A DNA stretch of 64,000 nucleotides from Bos javanicus (Eukaryota; Chordata; Mammalia; Artiodactyla; Bovidae). How positions within the stretch are numbered: position 1 is the stretch's first letter; every line of letters starts with the position of its first letter. Location of the stretch: positions 86,499,572 to 86,563,571 of the forward strand of contig NC_083879.1 of assembly GCF_032452875.1 (NCBI RefSeq), in the 5' to 3' direction. Shown here one piece after another: positions 47,501 through 59,500 of this stretch. Made by a program: the position numbers and the translations under genes. The notes below the pieces were generated by a model. The model searched no databases and was not told the origin of the DNA. It worked only from the letters and a program-made list of their open reading frames with translations.

Positions 47501-50500
47501 GGCCGTCGCCCAGACACCCTGGTGCAAGCCGCACAGGCAGGGAGGTGGCCGGGTCTGAGGCCCCACCAGACGGGAGTGGTGACAGGGACGCCGCTGAGCG
47601 GGGCTGCAGCTTAGACCTGGGGCTGTGGTCAGGTGCCCACTTGGGGAGGACCCTGCTCCGCAGGTCAGGGAGCGGCTGTGACTCACGCTGTCCTGGAGGG
47701 TCTGACGGTGCCGCTGCGGGTGTCTGGTCTCCGGGACCGTCGCGGGGACGGCGGTCAGCGTCCTGCAGGTGTGACGTCCAGAGCCCGCCGGCTGCCCTGA
47801 GGGCACTCACACAGGGGTCAGTGTGCTCGCTGTGTGATGCAGGTCCGGTCGTTGTCCATTTGCACATTCAACATCTCATTTCTCTAAAGGGAAAGTTTAA
47901 AGTAGAAAATACACGAGGTTTAAAAGCACAGGCGTTTCTCACCTTGCACGTCTGTTGGGTTCATCGCTACCTGGGATTTTTTCCAGAGACAATTACGTGT
48001 ATGACACCCACAAGTGTGAACATTTCCATGTGTCTCCACATGAGCTGGAACCGGGGGCCCAGCCGGCCTCCTTGCTGGGATCGAGGGTCTCCTGGGATGT
48101 GGGACTTCCTTGCTAAAACAGGAAAAGCAGGGCAAGCCGGGGTGGGCTGGTCACCCCACTGGGCGGGAGTCAGCACACACCCAGCGCGTGGACAGGCTGG
48201 TCGGCTTGGCCGCGGGGTTTGAACCTGGGCCTCGGCACTGACGTGTGTTCACATAGCCCCCACCCTGGCCCCTGACTGTGTCAACCATGTCCTACTCGCA
48301 CGGCTTCATTTGAACCTCAAACAAATCCTGATGAGGTAAGCGCAGACCCCGTCGTATAGATGAGGAAGCCCGAGGCCCGAGAGACGTCAGAGGACGTCCG
48401 GTGAGCACAGAGCCAGGTGTGGTCCAGGGCTGCCCGACACCAAGGCCAGGGCCCGTGTTAGACGCTCCCTGGGCGGGCGCGGGGATGCACAGGCAGAAAG
48501 CAGGCCGGCCGCCTTGGGTAGAAATCAGGAAAGACGCTCGCACCTGCCTGCCTCCCAGGGCGCAGATCACAGAGGCGGGGTGTCTCAGAGGGGACAGAGC
48601 GGCCCCTGGGGCAGAAGGAGATTCATGACCAGGCAGGGTCAGGTTTCCAGCATCTTGTCTCCAGCAAGGGTGTCCACGTACCCGGATGAGCTCAGGTTTC
48701 CAGAAGTTACTTAGGGAGGCAGTGGTCTCCCCGCGCCTGAACAAGGTTTTTAGAAACCAAGTCCGTCTCCCCATGTCCTTGGGTCCCTGTGTCCAGTCCT
48801 GCTCTCACCGACTGCCTTAGGGCCGCGCGGAGCAGAAGGGTGTAACAGGCATCCTTGTGTGCTTTTCCCAAGATGAAATTCTAGTCAAGGAGATGTTGGA
48901 GCCAAACAGATCATCAATGCCTAAAATACAAAGTGGTGGAACAACGGCATCAACAAGATTATTCAAGGAGAAAAGCAAGTATTCACCTTTTCGAGCCTTA
49001 ACTGCCTGTGTTCCTGGAGGTCTGCGGTGTGTATGCACAGTCCTATCTGGGCAGCATCTTTGAGATCAGCTACTCGTGGGGCAAAGGCAGATGGAGATGT
49101 GAAGGACACAGTAGTCCCATATTTTCTGTAATCTTCCTGAGGCAGGAAGGTCAAACCCAGACGGGCAGAGACAAGCTCCTGTATCTGGGAGGTCTCTGGG
49201 GGCACGTGCAGGAGAGGCCTGGTGCTTGGGGTGCATGTGGGGCTTAGCCGCCGCAGGACCCCAGGATGCATGCAGGCCAGAGCTTCCGACTACCCCGCTC
49301 CCCTAAGCCTCCTGAGAGCAGGGGCGGGGACTTGACTCCAGCCGACGGGACAAAACTAGGGTCTGAGTGGACTGGCCCCCGGCCACAGAGCTGGTAGCGA
49401 ACAAAACAGCGTGCTTTTCCCAAGTGCAGTTTTGCTGTTGTTCAGTCGCTCAGTCGTGTCCGACTCTTTGTGACCCCACGAACTGCAGCACGCCAGGCTT
49501 CCCTATCCTTCCCCATCTCCCAGAGTTTGCAGCTCAGCGTAGTCCAAACACACAGAAAAGAGAAATAGCACCCTGAGGTCCAAACAGAACACGCGGTTAA
49601 CCCGCAACAACGGTGAGAGCCGTGTGTCTGAAATCTACAACAGGGCATGGAATGCGTTCAGCAGCAGGGAAGGTCAGCGTGTTCTTGAAATTCTGCATCC
49701 AGACGTCAATGCCAGTTCCTGGGATCACCTCTCAGAACATCCGCCAAACGGCTGGGTTCACAGAGGTCAGAGAATGCCCGCCTGTGCGTGTTGACTCACT
49801 GGAGCACACTGTCAGGAGAAGCTGGAAAGCGTGTTAGCGTCCCCGCCTCAGGTTCCAAAGTGCAGAGTGGGTCAGAGCATCCCTGCATTCATGCTTTCCC
49901 CCGTTTCTTCCATGCTCCTCCTCAAGATGCCCGCATTGATGAGAGTGACCAACTCAGTGTTCCTGAGGGTTTCCACGAGTTTGCAGACTTGTCACCAATA
50001 TCTCTGGAGACTGAGGACAAAATTCTCAATGGTAAATGCACCCTGGCAGGCCCCCACCTGAGCTCAGATGTGGTGGGAGGACTGCAGGGTGCAGACAGAA
50101 ACGCCTCTTCCCGGAACGAACAGCCCAGGCTGGAGAGCGAGGCTGCTTTCCGCAGATCACCACTGCTCGGGAGGGGAGCTGCCTAGAACACGTTCTGGCC
50201 GGCTGGTTGAGTGTCTCTGCAGGCGGGGCCTGGGGATGTGCATTGCAGCCCGTCCCCCAGGCTCTCCAGTGAGCTGGCGGCTGGTGTTTGGAATATGGAG
50301 CAGGCAGAGGGCTGATATTTCTAGCGTCTCGGAAGGCATTGCACACTCGGACTTGTTGGGTCGCCCTCAGTCCGGTGTGGTGTTGGCCAAGCGGTGGCGT
50401 TCTGTTTCTATCAGGCACCTCTGCTTATTGATTGGGATTCTGCTTTAGAAAGAGCTTGCCCTTTATAAATATGTGTGCATGTATGTGCATACTTAAATGC

Positions 50501-53500
50501 TTCTTAATATCCACTCACACTCATAAATATTTACTCATTCTGTCAATTTTAGCACGTTAATGCGTTATTTTCTTTGTCCACATTGCCCCGAACTTGCCTT
50601 GGAACGCCTTCTGTTTAGTTTCTCTGTCCTTCGTTGCCCCGGCCTTTCAGGCACGTCCTCACTCTCTGGCAGCACAGCACGTCCTGGGCAGAAGCAGACT
50701 CAGACACACGCGCACACACAGATGCCCACACGCACAGACATGCACCTCTGTGCTGGGTCCCGTCTGCCTCCCTGCTCCCCTTCTTTCACTCTAAACCACA
50801 GTGCACCCCTCGAGCACCACAGGGTTCTTCCAGGACCCTTCTTGAAGCTCCTTTTGGTACCACTTTGTCAGAAACCTGGCCCCCACTTTCCACAACATAT
50901 TCAATCACTGCTTAGTCCTGGATTCAGGATGCTGCCCCCCAACCCTAGAGAAGACCCAGGCTCCCCGCTGCAGAATGACACCCGTGATTTAGGGTGGCCC
51001 GGGGCTGCCCCTCCCTACCAGGCACTCCACACGTGGCTTCTTTCCATCATCAGCTCCCTGCTGCTGTTTGCTCTCCATGTCAGTTCCTTCTTCCTGTTAA
51101 TTATAAACACTTGTTTACAGACTTCCCGGGTGGCCTAGACGGTAAAAGCGTCTACCTACAATGTAGGAGACCCGGGTTCAATCCCTGGGTCGGGAAGTTC
51201 CTCTGGAGAAGGAAATGGCAACCCTCTCCAGTATTCTTGCCTGGAAAATCCCATGGACAGAGGGAGGAGCCTGGCAGGCTACAGTCCATGGGGTCACAAA
51301 GAGCCAGACATGACTGAGACTTCACTTCACTTCATTTATGTTTGACTCTGTGGCACCCCCCCACCCCATGACCCCACCTGGCCACAGGGGACCAGCCTTG
51401 TCAGTTCCACCCTGTCCTTGCTGGGTCTCGTTTTGCACAGATGAGGAGATGAGGGATATTCGTGTGTCCCTCCTTTATTGCTCCAAGGGTTCACACCGTA
51501 AATCCCCTCTAGCCTTTTTCTCCCACTCAATCTTGAAACCTGAGCATCACTCCACGTGAGGATGGTCTCGTCTAGCTCTCGCAGCTGCGCGGTGTCCACA
51601 GGGTGTGAGCCACTCTGCTGCTGCTGCTGCTGCTAAGTCACTTCAGTCGTGTCCGACTCTGTGAGACCCCATAGAAGGCAGCCAACCGAGTGGGCAGAGT
51701 GAGCCACTCTAGTGCCCTGTTACCTGTGCACCGCCTGTTCACTCGTTTCCACCCTCTGCAGCTACGAGCACCACACACACCGCTGCAATGAACAGCCTGG
51801 CACGTGTGAATGTTTCTGTCGTTGGCGATGAATCTCCAGGGAAAATTCTTAGGACTGGGATAAGGGGTCAAAAAAGGAGTGATCTGTAATCTTCGTAGTC
51901 AGATAACGCCTGACCCTGGTATTCATTATACATAGTAACTTCCCAAAACACTTCCCAATAAAATCTGAAAACAAGAGTGGTGTTTTAACCCAAACTTCTA
52001 AAAAAAAAGTATGAGCCAAGATGTAGATAAATATGTAACCACGCAAATGTTTCCCCTTCCCCATGTTCTTCATCCAAGAGCCCAGTGTGGACACGTCTTA
52101 CGGAACCAGTGGCCCAGAGGGTCACCACGAGTCACGGACGTCCTCAGGCGCTGCAGACAGTCTCCACAGCAACGGTAAGAGCAGCTCCCTCCCCGCTCGC
52201 ACCCGCAGGCAGAGGAGAGGCTGTGGGACCCGGCCTCCCCTCCGTGCGTGCTCACGCTTGTCAGCTACCGCCAAGCTGACAGGTGAGGAGCGTGTTCCCA
52301 TCTCGTTTTAATTTGCAATTTTCTAATTAAGAGTGAGTTTGGACAGCTCATATTTTAAAGGCCATTCTTTTCATCAAGGTCTTTCCTTTTATTCCTTCCC
52401 TTCAGTCATTTTTCAAGGCTAATGTTTAAAATACAGTTGAAACATACGGTATAAACTCTGTAACTCGCTTCTTCAGGCGACGTTGTAGCGATTTTCTTTT
52501 TCGCTTCCAGTTGTATGAAGGCAGAACTGACACGCCTCACTGTGCTCGCTCAGGTGTGCAGAGGACTGTCTGACTTACACGCGTCACGGAACCACGACCG
52601 CAGTTCGGGAAGCTCCCTGAGTGCCCTGCTGGTGTCCACGTTGAGGAAGCCCCAGGAGAAGCAAGCCTCCGGGCGCTTCAATCCTGACAGAGAGAGAACG
52701 TTCTAATTCCATTCCTTTACATGTCGCTGTGCAGTTTTCCCAGCACCATTTACCGAAGAGATGTCCTTTCTCCGTTGTATAGTCTTCCTCCTTCGTCGTG
52801 GATGAACTGGCCGTAGGTGTGTGGGTTTACTTCCGGGCTCTCTTCTGTTAAACGCATCTGTGTGTCCGCCGCTGCATCAGTGCCGCATGGCTTTGATTAC
52901 TGTGGCTCTGTAGCGCTTACCGGAAGCCCGGGAGGATTATGGCTCCGGCTTTGTTCTTTTTCCTTAGAATTGCTCTGGCAAGTCTGGGTCTTTTGTGGTT
53001 CCGTGTAAATTTTAGGATTATTTGTTCTGGTTCTGTGAAAAGTGTCATGGGTACTTTGATATGGATTGAGTTAAATCTGTAGCTGGCTTTGAGTAATATA
53101 TCCATTTTAACTGGACTAATTATTCCAATCCAAGGGCCTATCTTTCCTTTTTTTCTTGGAATCTTCAATTTCATTTATCAGCGTTCTATGGTCCTCGTCA
53201 TATGTCTTTCATCTCCTTTCCTTTATTTCAGCATCACTTTAAATGCACGGCACATACTTGGGTATTGCTTTCTAGGGAGTGTTACCAAAAACTAACTTTA
53301 ATGCCTGAGTTAAGCTGATGGGCATCGCTGATGTGACTGGTAAATCCTGAGAGTTCCACATCGACAGAATTTTAAAGCAAACTGGTAACTATGGGGTAAA
53401 CCCAAACAAGGATTCCTGAGTCAAACATTAATCAAATGAGGTTTAATATGTGGCCGTTGTACTCCGATTCGGAAACGGACTGAGGCTCAGGGAGGCTCGT

Positions 53501-56500
53501 CTTCCTTCCTGTGTTCCTTCCTCCCACGCTGTCAGGTCGCGGCCCCGTGAGGGTGACACCCACGTCTCCGAGAAGAGGGCTGCTCAGGACAAACCCGCTG
53601 CAGCTCTGGGTGGTCAGAGCCCACTGCGGTTTCAAGTCCACCCGAGCACCCCGTGAGGAGGCTGTGGCCCTGGAGAAGCCACAGCTCAGGTCCTCCGGCG
53701 TCTGAGCCTACACTGACTTTTGCTCGGGCAGGGCGCCTGCGGGCCACACCAGAGCAAGGCAGCTCTCATCTGTGGCTGAGAGTGCGTGTCTGCTTGGAAC
53801 CTGATTGTCGGACAGGAACGTGGAGGGAGATTCACCCAGGGCAACAGCTCAGCTCTCGGATGTGAGATCTGAGGCCACACAGCCCCGCCTGGGAAGTCCT
53901 GGAGCCAGAGCCCGGGAACCTGCAAGGGGCCCCTCTGGGGGATGCCAGGAGAGCCCCCAGCAGAGAGTTTCCCAGAGGCCACTGGGGCAGGGCAGCGTCT
54001 CTGACTGCTCCCCACCACACTCCTTCCTGCCTTTCTCTTGGGGGCTCCACTCCCGCTTTTTAATGAGCCGGAAACGTTCCCACAGAGAACGAGGCAGGGT
54101 CTGCCTTGCCGGTGTGTGTTCACGGTGGAACTGACATGCTCAGTCTAGAAGCAAGCAGCCAGCGCCCAGAGAAACAGACTTATCTAGAAGTTCCTCCAGT
54201 TGCCAGAGATAAAGCCGCCTCCATGAAACTGCTCCTGATCCTGTGACACTGCTTCGCCTCCCTGAACTTCTGTGCCATCATCTGTGAGCTGAGGCTGCTG
54301 CTGTTGCTAAGTCACTTCAGTCGTGTCCGACTCTGTGCGACCCCAGAGACAGCAGCCCACCAGGCTCCCACATCCCTGGGATTCTCCAGGCAAGAACACT
54401 GGAGTGGGTTGCCATTTCCTTCTCCAATGCATGAAAGTGAAAAGGGAAAGTGAAGTCACTCAGTCGTGTCTGACTCTTAGCGACCCCATGGACTGCAGCC
54501 CACCAGGCTCCTCCGTCCATGGGATTCTCCAGGCAAGAGTACTGGAGTGGGGTGCCATTGCCTTCTCCGAAGCTGAGGCTAGCGGTAAATAACTCATCTA
54601 CCAACGCAAGAGGTTTGATCCCTGGGTCAGGAGGATCCTCTGAAGAAGGAAATGGCAACCCACTCCATCCAGTATCCTTACCTGGAGAATCCCATGGACA
54701 GAGGAGCCTGGTGGGCTGCAGTCCACAGGGTCTCAAAAAGTCGGACATGACTGACCATGTTGTTGCTGTGTTCATTCTCTCAGTTGTATCTGACTCTTTG
54801 CAACCCCGTGGACTGCAGCACGCCAGGCCTCCCGTCCATCACCAACTCCTGGAGCTTGCTCAAACTCATGTCCATTGAGTTGGTGATGCCATCCAACCAT
54901 CTCATCCTCTGTCGTCCCCTTCTCCTCCTGCCTTCAGTCTTTACCAGCGTCAGGGTCTTTTCCAGTGAGTCAGCTCTTCACATCAGGTGGCCAAAGTACT
55001 GGAGCTTCAGCATCAGTCCTTCCAATGAATATTCAGGACTGATTTCCTTTCGGATTGATGACTGAGCATACACACACACAACAGAGCTTCATCTGTAGAG
55101 CTGTTGTGAGGATTAAATAAATACAGGTAAAGAACTTGGGCAGACAGAGCCTTGATTGTAAGAAATGTCGGCCTTCATGAAGGTATAATTTGCATGCAGT
55201 GAAATCCACCTTCCTTAGCGTCCCGCTTCCTCAAGTTCTGACAAATAGTGCCGTGTCGCCAGCGCTGAGAACAAGACCCAGAAAAGGCCCGTCGCTCGGG
55301 TACCACGCCTCCGTGTAGTCAGCCCCTTCCCCTGCCCCCCACAAAGGCCGGCCTGCTTCCCGTCCCTCCGACGTTGCCTCTCCCGGAATGTCGACACGAG
55401 GTGAGGTGTCGCTTGCTGTGTAGACCGAGGCTGGTTTCCTCCGTCAGCAATTTGCCAAGTCACGTGGGCGTCTGCCGCCTTCCTCCTCCTCCGTGACGCT
55501 CCACTTGAGCCACAGCTTGCTCATTCCTCACCAGGGGAATGACATTTGAAGTGTTGTCAGGCTTGGGAATGATAAATAAAGCCACTGCAACCGTCTATAC
55601 AGTAGCTTTGGGGTCAAGACAAATTTTCATTTCATTTAAATAAACATCTAGAGGCATGGTAACTGCGTTTTACTTTGTAAAAAACTGTCGAAACAGATTT
55701 TCCTGGACCCTCCCCAATATTTGATATTTCGACTATTTAACAAATCTAATGAGCCTGCAGGAGCATCTCCTTGTAGTGCCAGTTTTCATTTCTCTAGTAA
55801 CCAATACGTGAACCGTGAACTTCCAGATGTTCAAGCTGGTTTTAGAAAAGGCAGAGGAACCAGAGATCAAATTGCCAACATCCACTGGGATCATCGAAAA
55901 AGCAAGAGAGTTCCAGAAAAACATCTATTTCTGCTTTATTGACTATGCCAAAGCCTTTGACTGTGTGGATCACAATAAACTGTGGAAAATTCTGAAAGAG
56001 ATGGAAATACCAGACCACCTGACCTGCCTCTTGAGAAATTTGTATGCAGGTCAGGAAGCAACAGTTAGAACTGGACATGGAACAACAGACGGGTTCCAAA
56101 TAGGAAAAGGAGTACGTCAAGGCTGTATATTGTCACTCTGTTTATTTAACTTATATGCAGAGTACATCATGAGAAACACTGGGCTGGATGAAGCACAAGC
56201 TTCAAGATTGCCGGGAGAAATAGCAATAACCTCAGATATGCAGAGGACACCACCCTTATGGCAGAAAGTGAAGAGTAACTAAAAGGCCTCTTGAGGAAGG
56301 TGAAAGAGGAGAGTGAAAAAGTTGGCTTAAAGCTCAACATTCAGAAAACTAAGACATGGCATCTGGTCCCATCACTTCATGGGAAATAGATGGCGAAACA
56401 GTGCAAACAGTGTCAAACTTTATTTTGGGGGGCTCCAAAATCACTGCAGATGCTGATTGTAGCTATGAAAGTAAAGGACACTTACTCCTTGGAAGGAAAG

Positions 56501-59500
56501 TTATGACCAACCTAGATAGCATATTCAAAAGCAAACACATTACTTTGCCAACAAAGGTCTGTCTAGTCAAGGCTATGGTTTTTCCAGTGGTCATGTATGG
56601 ATGTGAGAGTTGGACTGTAAAGAAAGCTAAGAGCTGAAGAATTGATGCTTTTGAACTGTGGTGCTGGAGAAGACTCTTGAGAGTCCCTTGGACTGCAAGG
56701 AGGTCCAACCAGTCCATCCTAAAGGAGACCAGACCTGTGTGTTCATTGGAAAGACTGATGCTGAGGCTGAAACTCCAATACTTTGGCCACCTCATTCAAA
56801 GAGTTGACTCATTGGAAAAGACCCTGATGCTGGGAGGGATTGGGGGCAGGAGGAGAAGGGGACAACAGAGGATGAGATGGCTGGATGGCATCACCAACTC
56901 CATGCACATGAGTTTGGGTGAACTCCGGGAGTTGGCGATGGACAGGGAGGCCTGGCGTGCTGGGATTCATGGGGTTGCAGAGTTGGACACAACTGAGCAA
57001 CTGAACTAAACTGAGTAACCAATAATGTTGAGCATCTTGTCCTGTTTATTTGCCTGTAGGAAACGCCAATCCACCCGTGTTCTTACCTGGAGAACCCCAT
57101 GGACAGAGGAGCCTGGTGTGGGCTACAGTCCATAGGGTTGCAAAGAGTTGGACACGACTGAGCATGCACGCATACACATATCTTCTTCGGACAAACCTCT
57201 GTTCAAATATTTTGTCCATTATTAGTTTCTTTTCTTACTGCATTTTGAGAAGCATCTGTATGTTTTGGATACAAGTCCTTCATCAGATATGTGATTGGAA
57301 AATATTTTCTACCAGACTGTGGCTTGCTTTTTCATTTGCATAACATTGCTTTTCAAAGATCAGAAGTTCTTAATATTGATCAAGTCCAATTTATCAATTT
57401 TCATTTTCTGGATCATGTTTTTGGTGTCAAATATGCGAAATCTTCACCTAATTCAAAGTCACAAATACTTTCTGTGTTCTTTTCTTTTACGTTTGGGACT
57501 ATGCCCAGTTCGTGGAGCACATTATGAAAGGTACGGACGTCTTGCGCTGTCTTTCTCGCACATCGAGGTTCCACGGTTTCAGCACCGTTTGCTGCCCGAG
57601 CTCAGCTTTCTCTGTTGAGCTGCTTTTGCTGACATTTTGTTCTTGAGTTGCCAGACGGTGTCAGTCAGCCGATGGCTGGGTTGACTGGGTCTGTTTCTGG
57701 GCTCTCTCTTATCCCACTGACAGAAGACCCCTTCTTTCTCAGGTATCACACTGTACCAGCCACTGTGAGATCACAACAGTTGAAATCAGGTAGTGTGAAT
57801 CCTACTTTGGTCTTGATTTTCTAAATCAATTTAGCTCTTCTGGTTCATCTTCTCATAAAAATTTAAGACACAGCTTTTTAATTTCTACCAAAAAAAAAAA
57901 AAAGTCAGATGTGGATTTGATTGGGATTTCTGCAACTCCACAGACCACTCAGGAAGAAGCCGACATCTGGACACTATCTAGTCTTCGAACCCACAGTGAC
58001 CTCGCTTCTTTAGGTCTCCCATGACTTCTCATTAGTGATTAAAACCGTGCATACATTTGATCATATTTATACATTACTAATTCTTGGTGTTGTTACAAAT
58101 GGTACTTTTCATCCCCAGTTGTCTGCTTCTAGCGTATGGAAGCGTGATTGTTTCACACTGATCCTGTAACCATCACCCTGGACAACTCGCCCTTCAGTTC
58201 CGGGAAACCGCCTGCAGAATCGTCAGGATTTTCTTTATGATCATACCATCTGGGAACAATTTATATACATATACACACATATATACCTTCTATTTATTTT
58301 TTTTGCCTTATTACCCAGCTCCAATACAATGCTGAATGTTAAATAGGAGTGGTTAGAATGGACATTCTTCCATAACTTAGAGTGAAAACATCAAGGACGC
58401 TTTTACTAAAGATGTCAGCTGTGGGCATTTTTAACAGAGTCCTTTCATTAGGCTGAAGAAGTTCCCTTCTCCTCCGAGTTTATTGAGCGTTTTGATGGGT
58501 GAATGGGTGTTGAGTTTTGGCCAAGTCTGTTTCGGTACCTGTTGTAGGCACAGTGAACTTTTTTGTAAAAAGCCAGACAGTAAAGAATTTAGGCTCTGGC
58601 GGCAACGTGACTCCTGCTCTCACTACTTACTGTATCCTGGCACAGAAGCAGCCAGAGACAATGCACAGAAGCCTGGGTGAGCTTCTCATTCAACAAAACT
58701 TCATTCATTAGAAAGGTGCTGATCCACTCTCATCAAGAGAACAGAGGCAAGGAACAGAGGTCACAGCTTTTAACATAATAACTTACAGCCCTTAAGTCCT
58801 CGTTCACCAATCGCTGATCTTTGGAAATGATCAACTGTTTTGTTAATGCTGTTTATATCATGAATTACACGAAATTGATTTTTGAGTGTTGAGCCAGCCT
58901 TGTGTTCCCAGAATAAACCCAGCTGGTCGTGACAGTTTCATTTCTATACATCCTGGATCCAGTTTCTAAGATGCACTGAACTTTTCCACCTGTACGCCCT
59001 GGTGATGGCTGCCTGGAAGGAAGGATGTCTCCCGGCCCTGCCCGAGGCCACGAGCACGTCACGAGCTCTGTGAGGTGCTGCTGCCTCGGAGCTCATGGTT
59101 TTCTAACGTTGAAAAGATGTTTGGAAACTTGCCTTAACTTTCAAAAGACTTGACTGTTCTATTAATTTTTCCCCCAGGAAAGAAGTACCCCAAAACTGAT
59201 CAACAATTGAAACAATCAGTTCTGGACACGATCCTTCAAAATATCGGGAAATCTTCAGGTAAAGCAAACAACGATGTGGTGACAACAGGGGTCACCCCCC
59301 TGGTGAGAAGGGAAGCACTGAGCCCACTCGGAGGACCCACGGGAGCCGTACGCGGCTCTGGAGAGGACACTCTATCCTAGGGGGACCCTGCGAGCCCCAT
59401 ACCAGGGTCCACAGTCCCGGGGTCACCAGCCACCTGCGGGCTCCCCACCCTCCTTGGCTGAACTGAGCGAGACTGAGCCTCTTTCCAGAGATAACGGGAT

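Noticed and set aside
48979..48980. GT donor for SPACA7 exon 3
   Set aside because: It changes the phase and gives a stop within four codons in exon 4, while the adjacent GC donor keeps the frame and has the gcaagt consensus.
52917..53174. 85-codon - strand frame as a gene
   Set aside because: L1 ORF2 C-terminal text inside SPACA7 intron 5.
55815..56282. 155-codon frame as a gene
   Set aside because: BovB reverse transcriptase remnant with a frameshift before an altered catalytic box.
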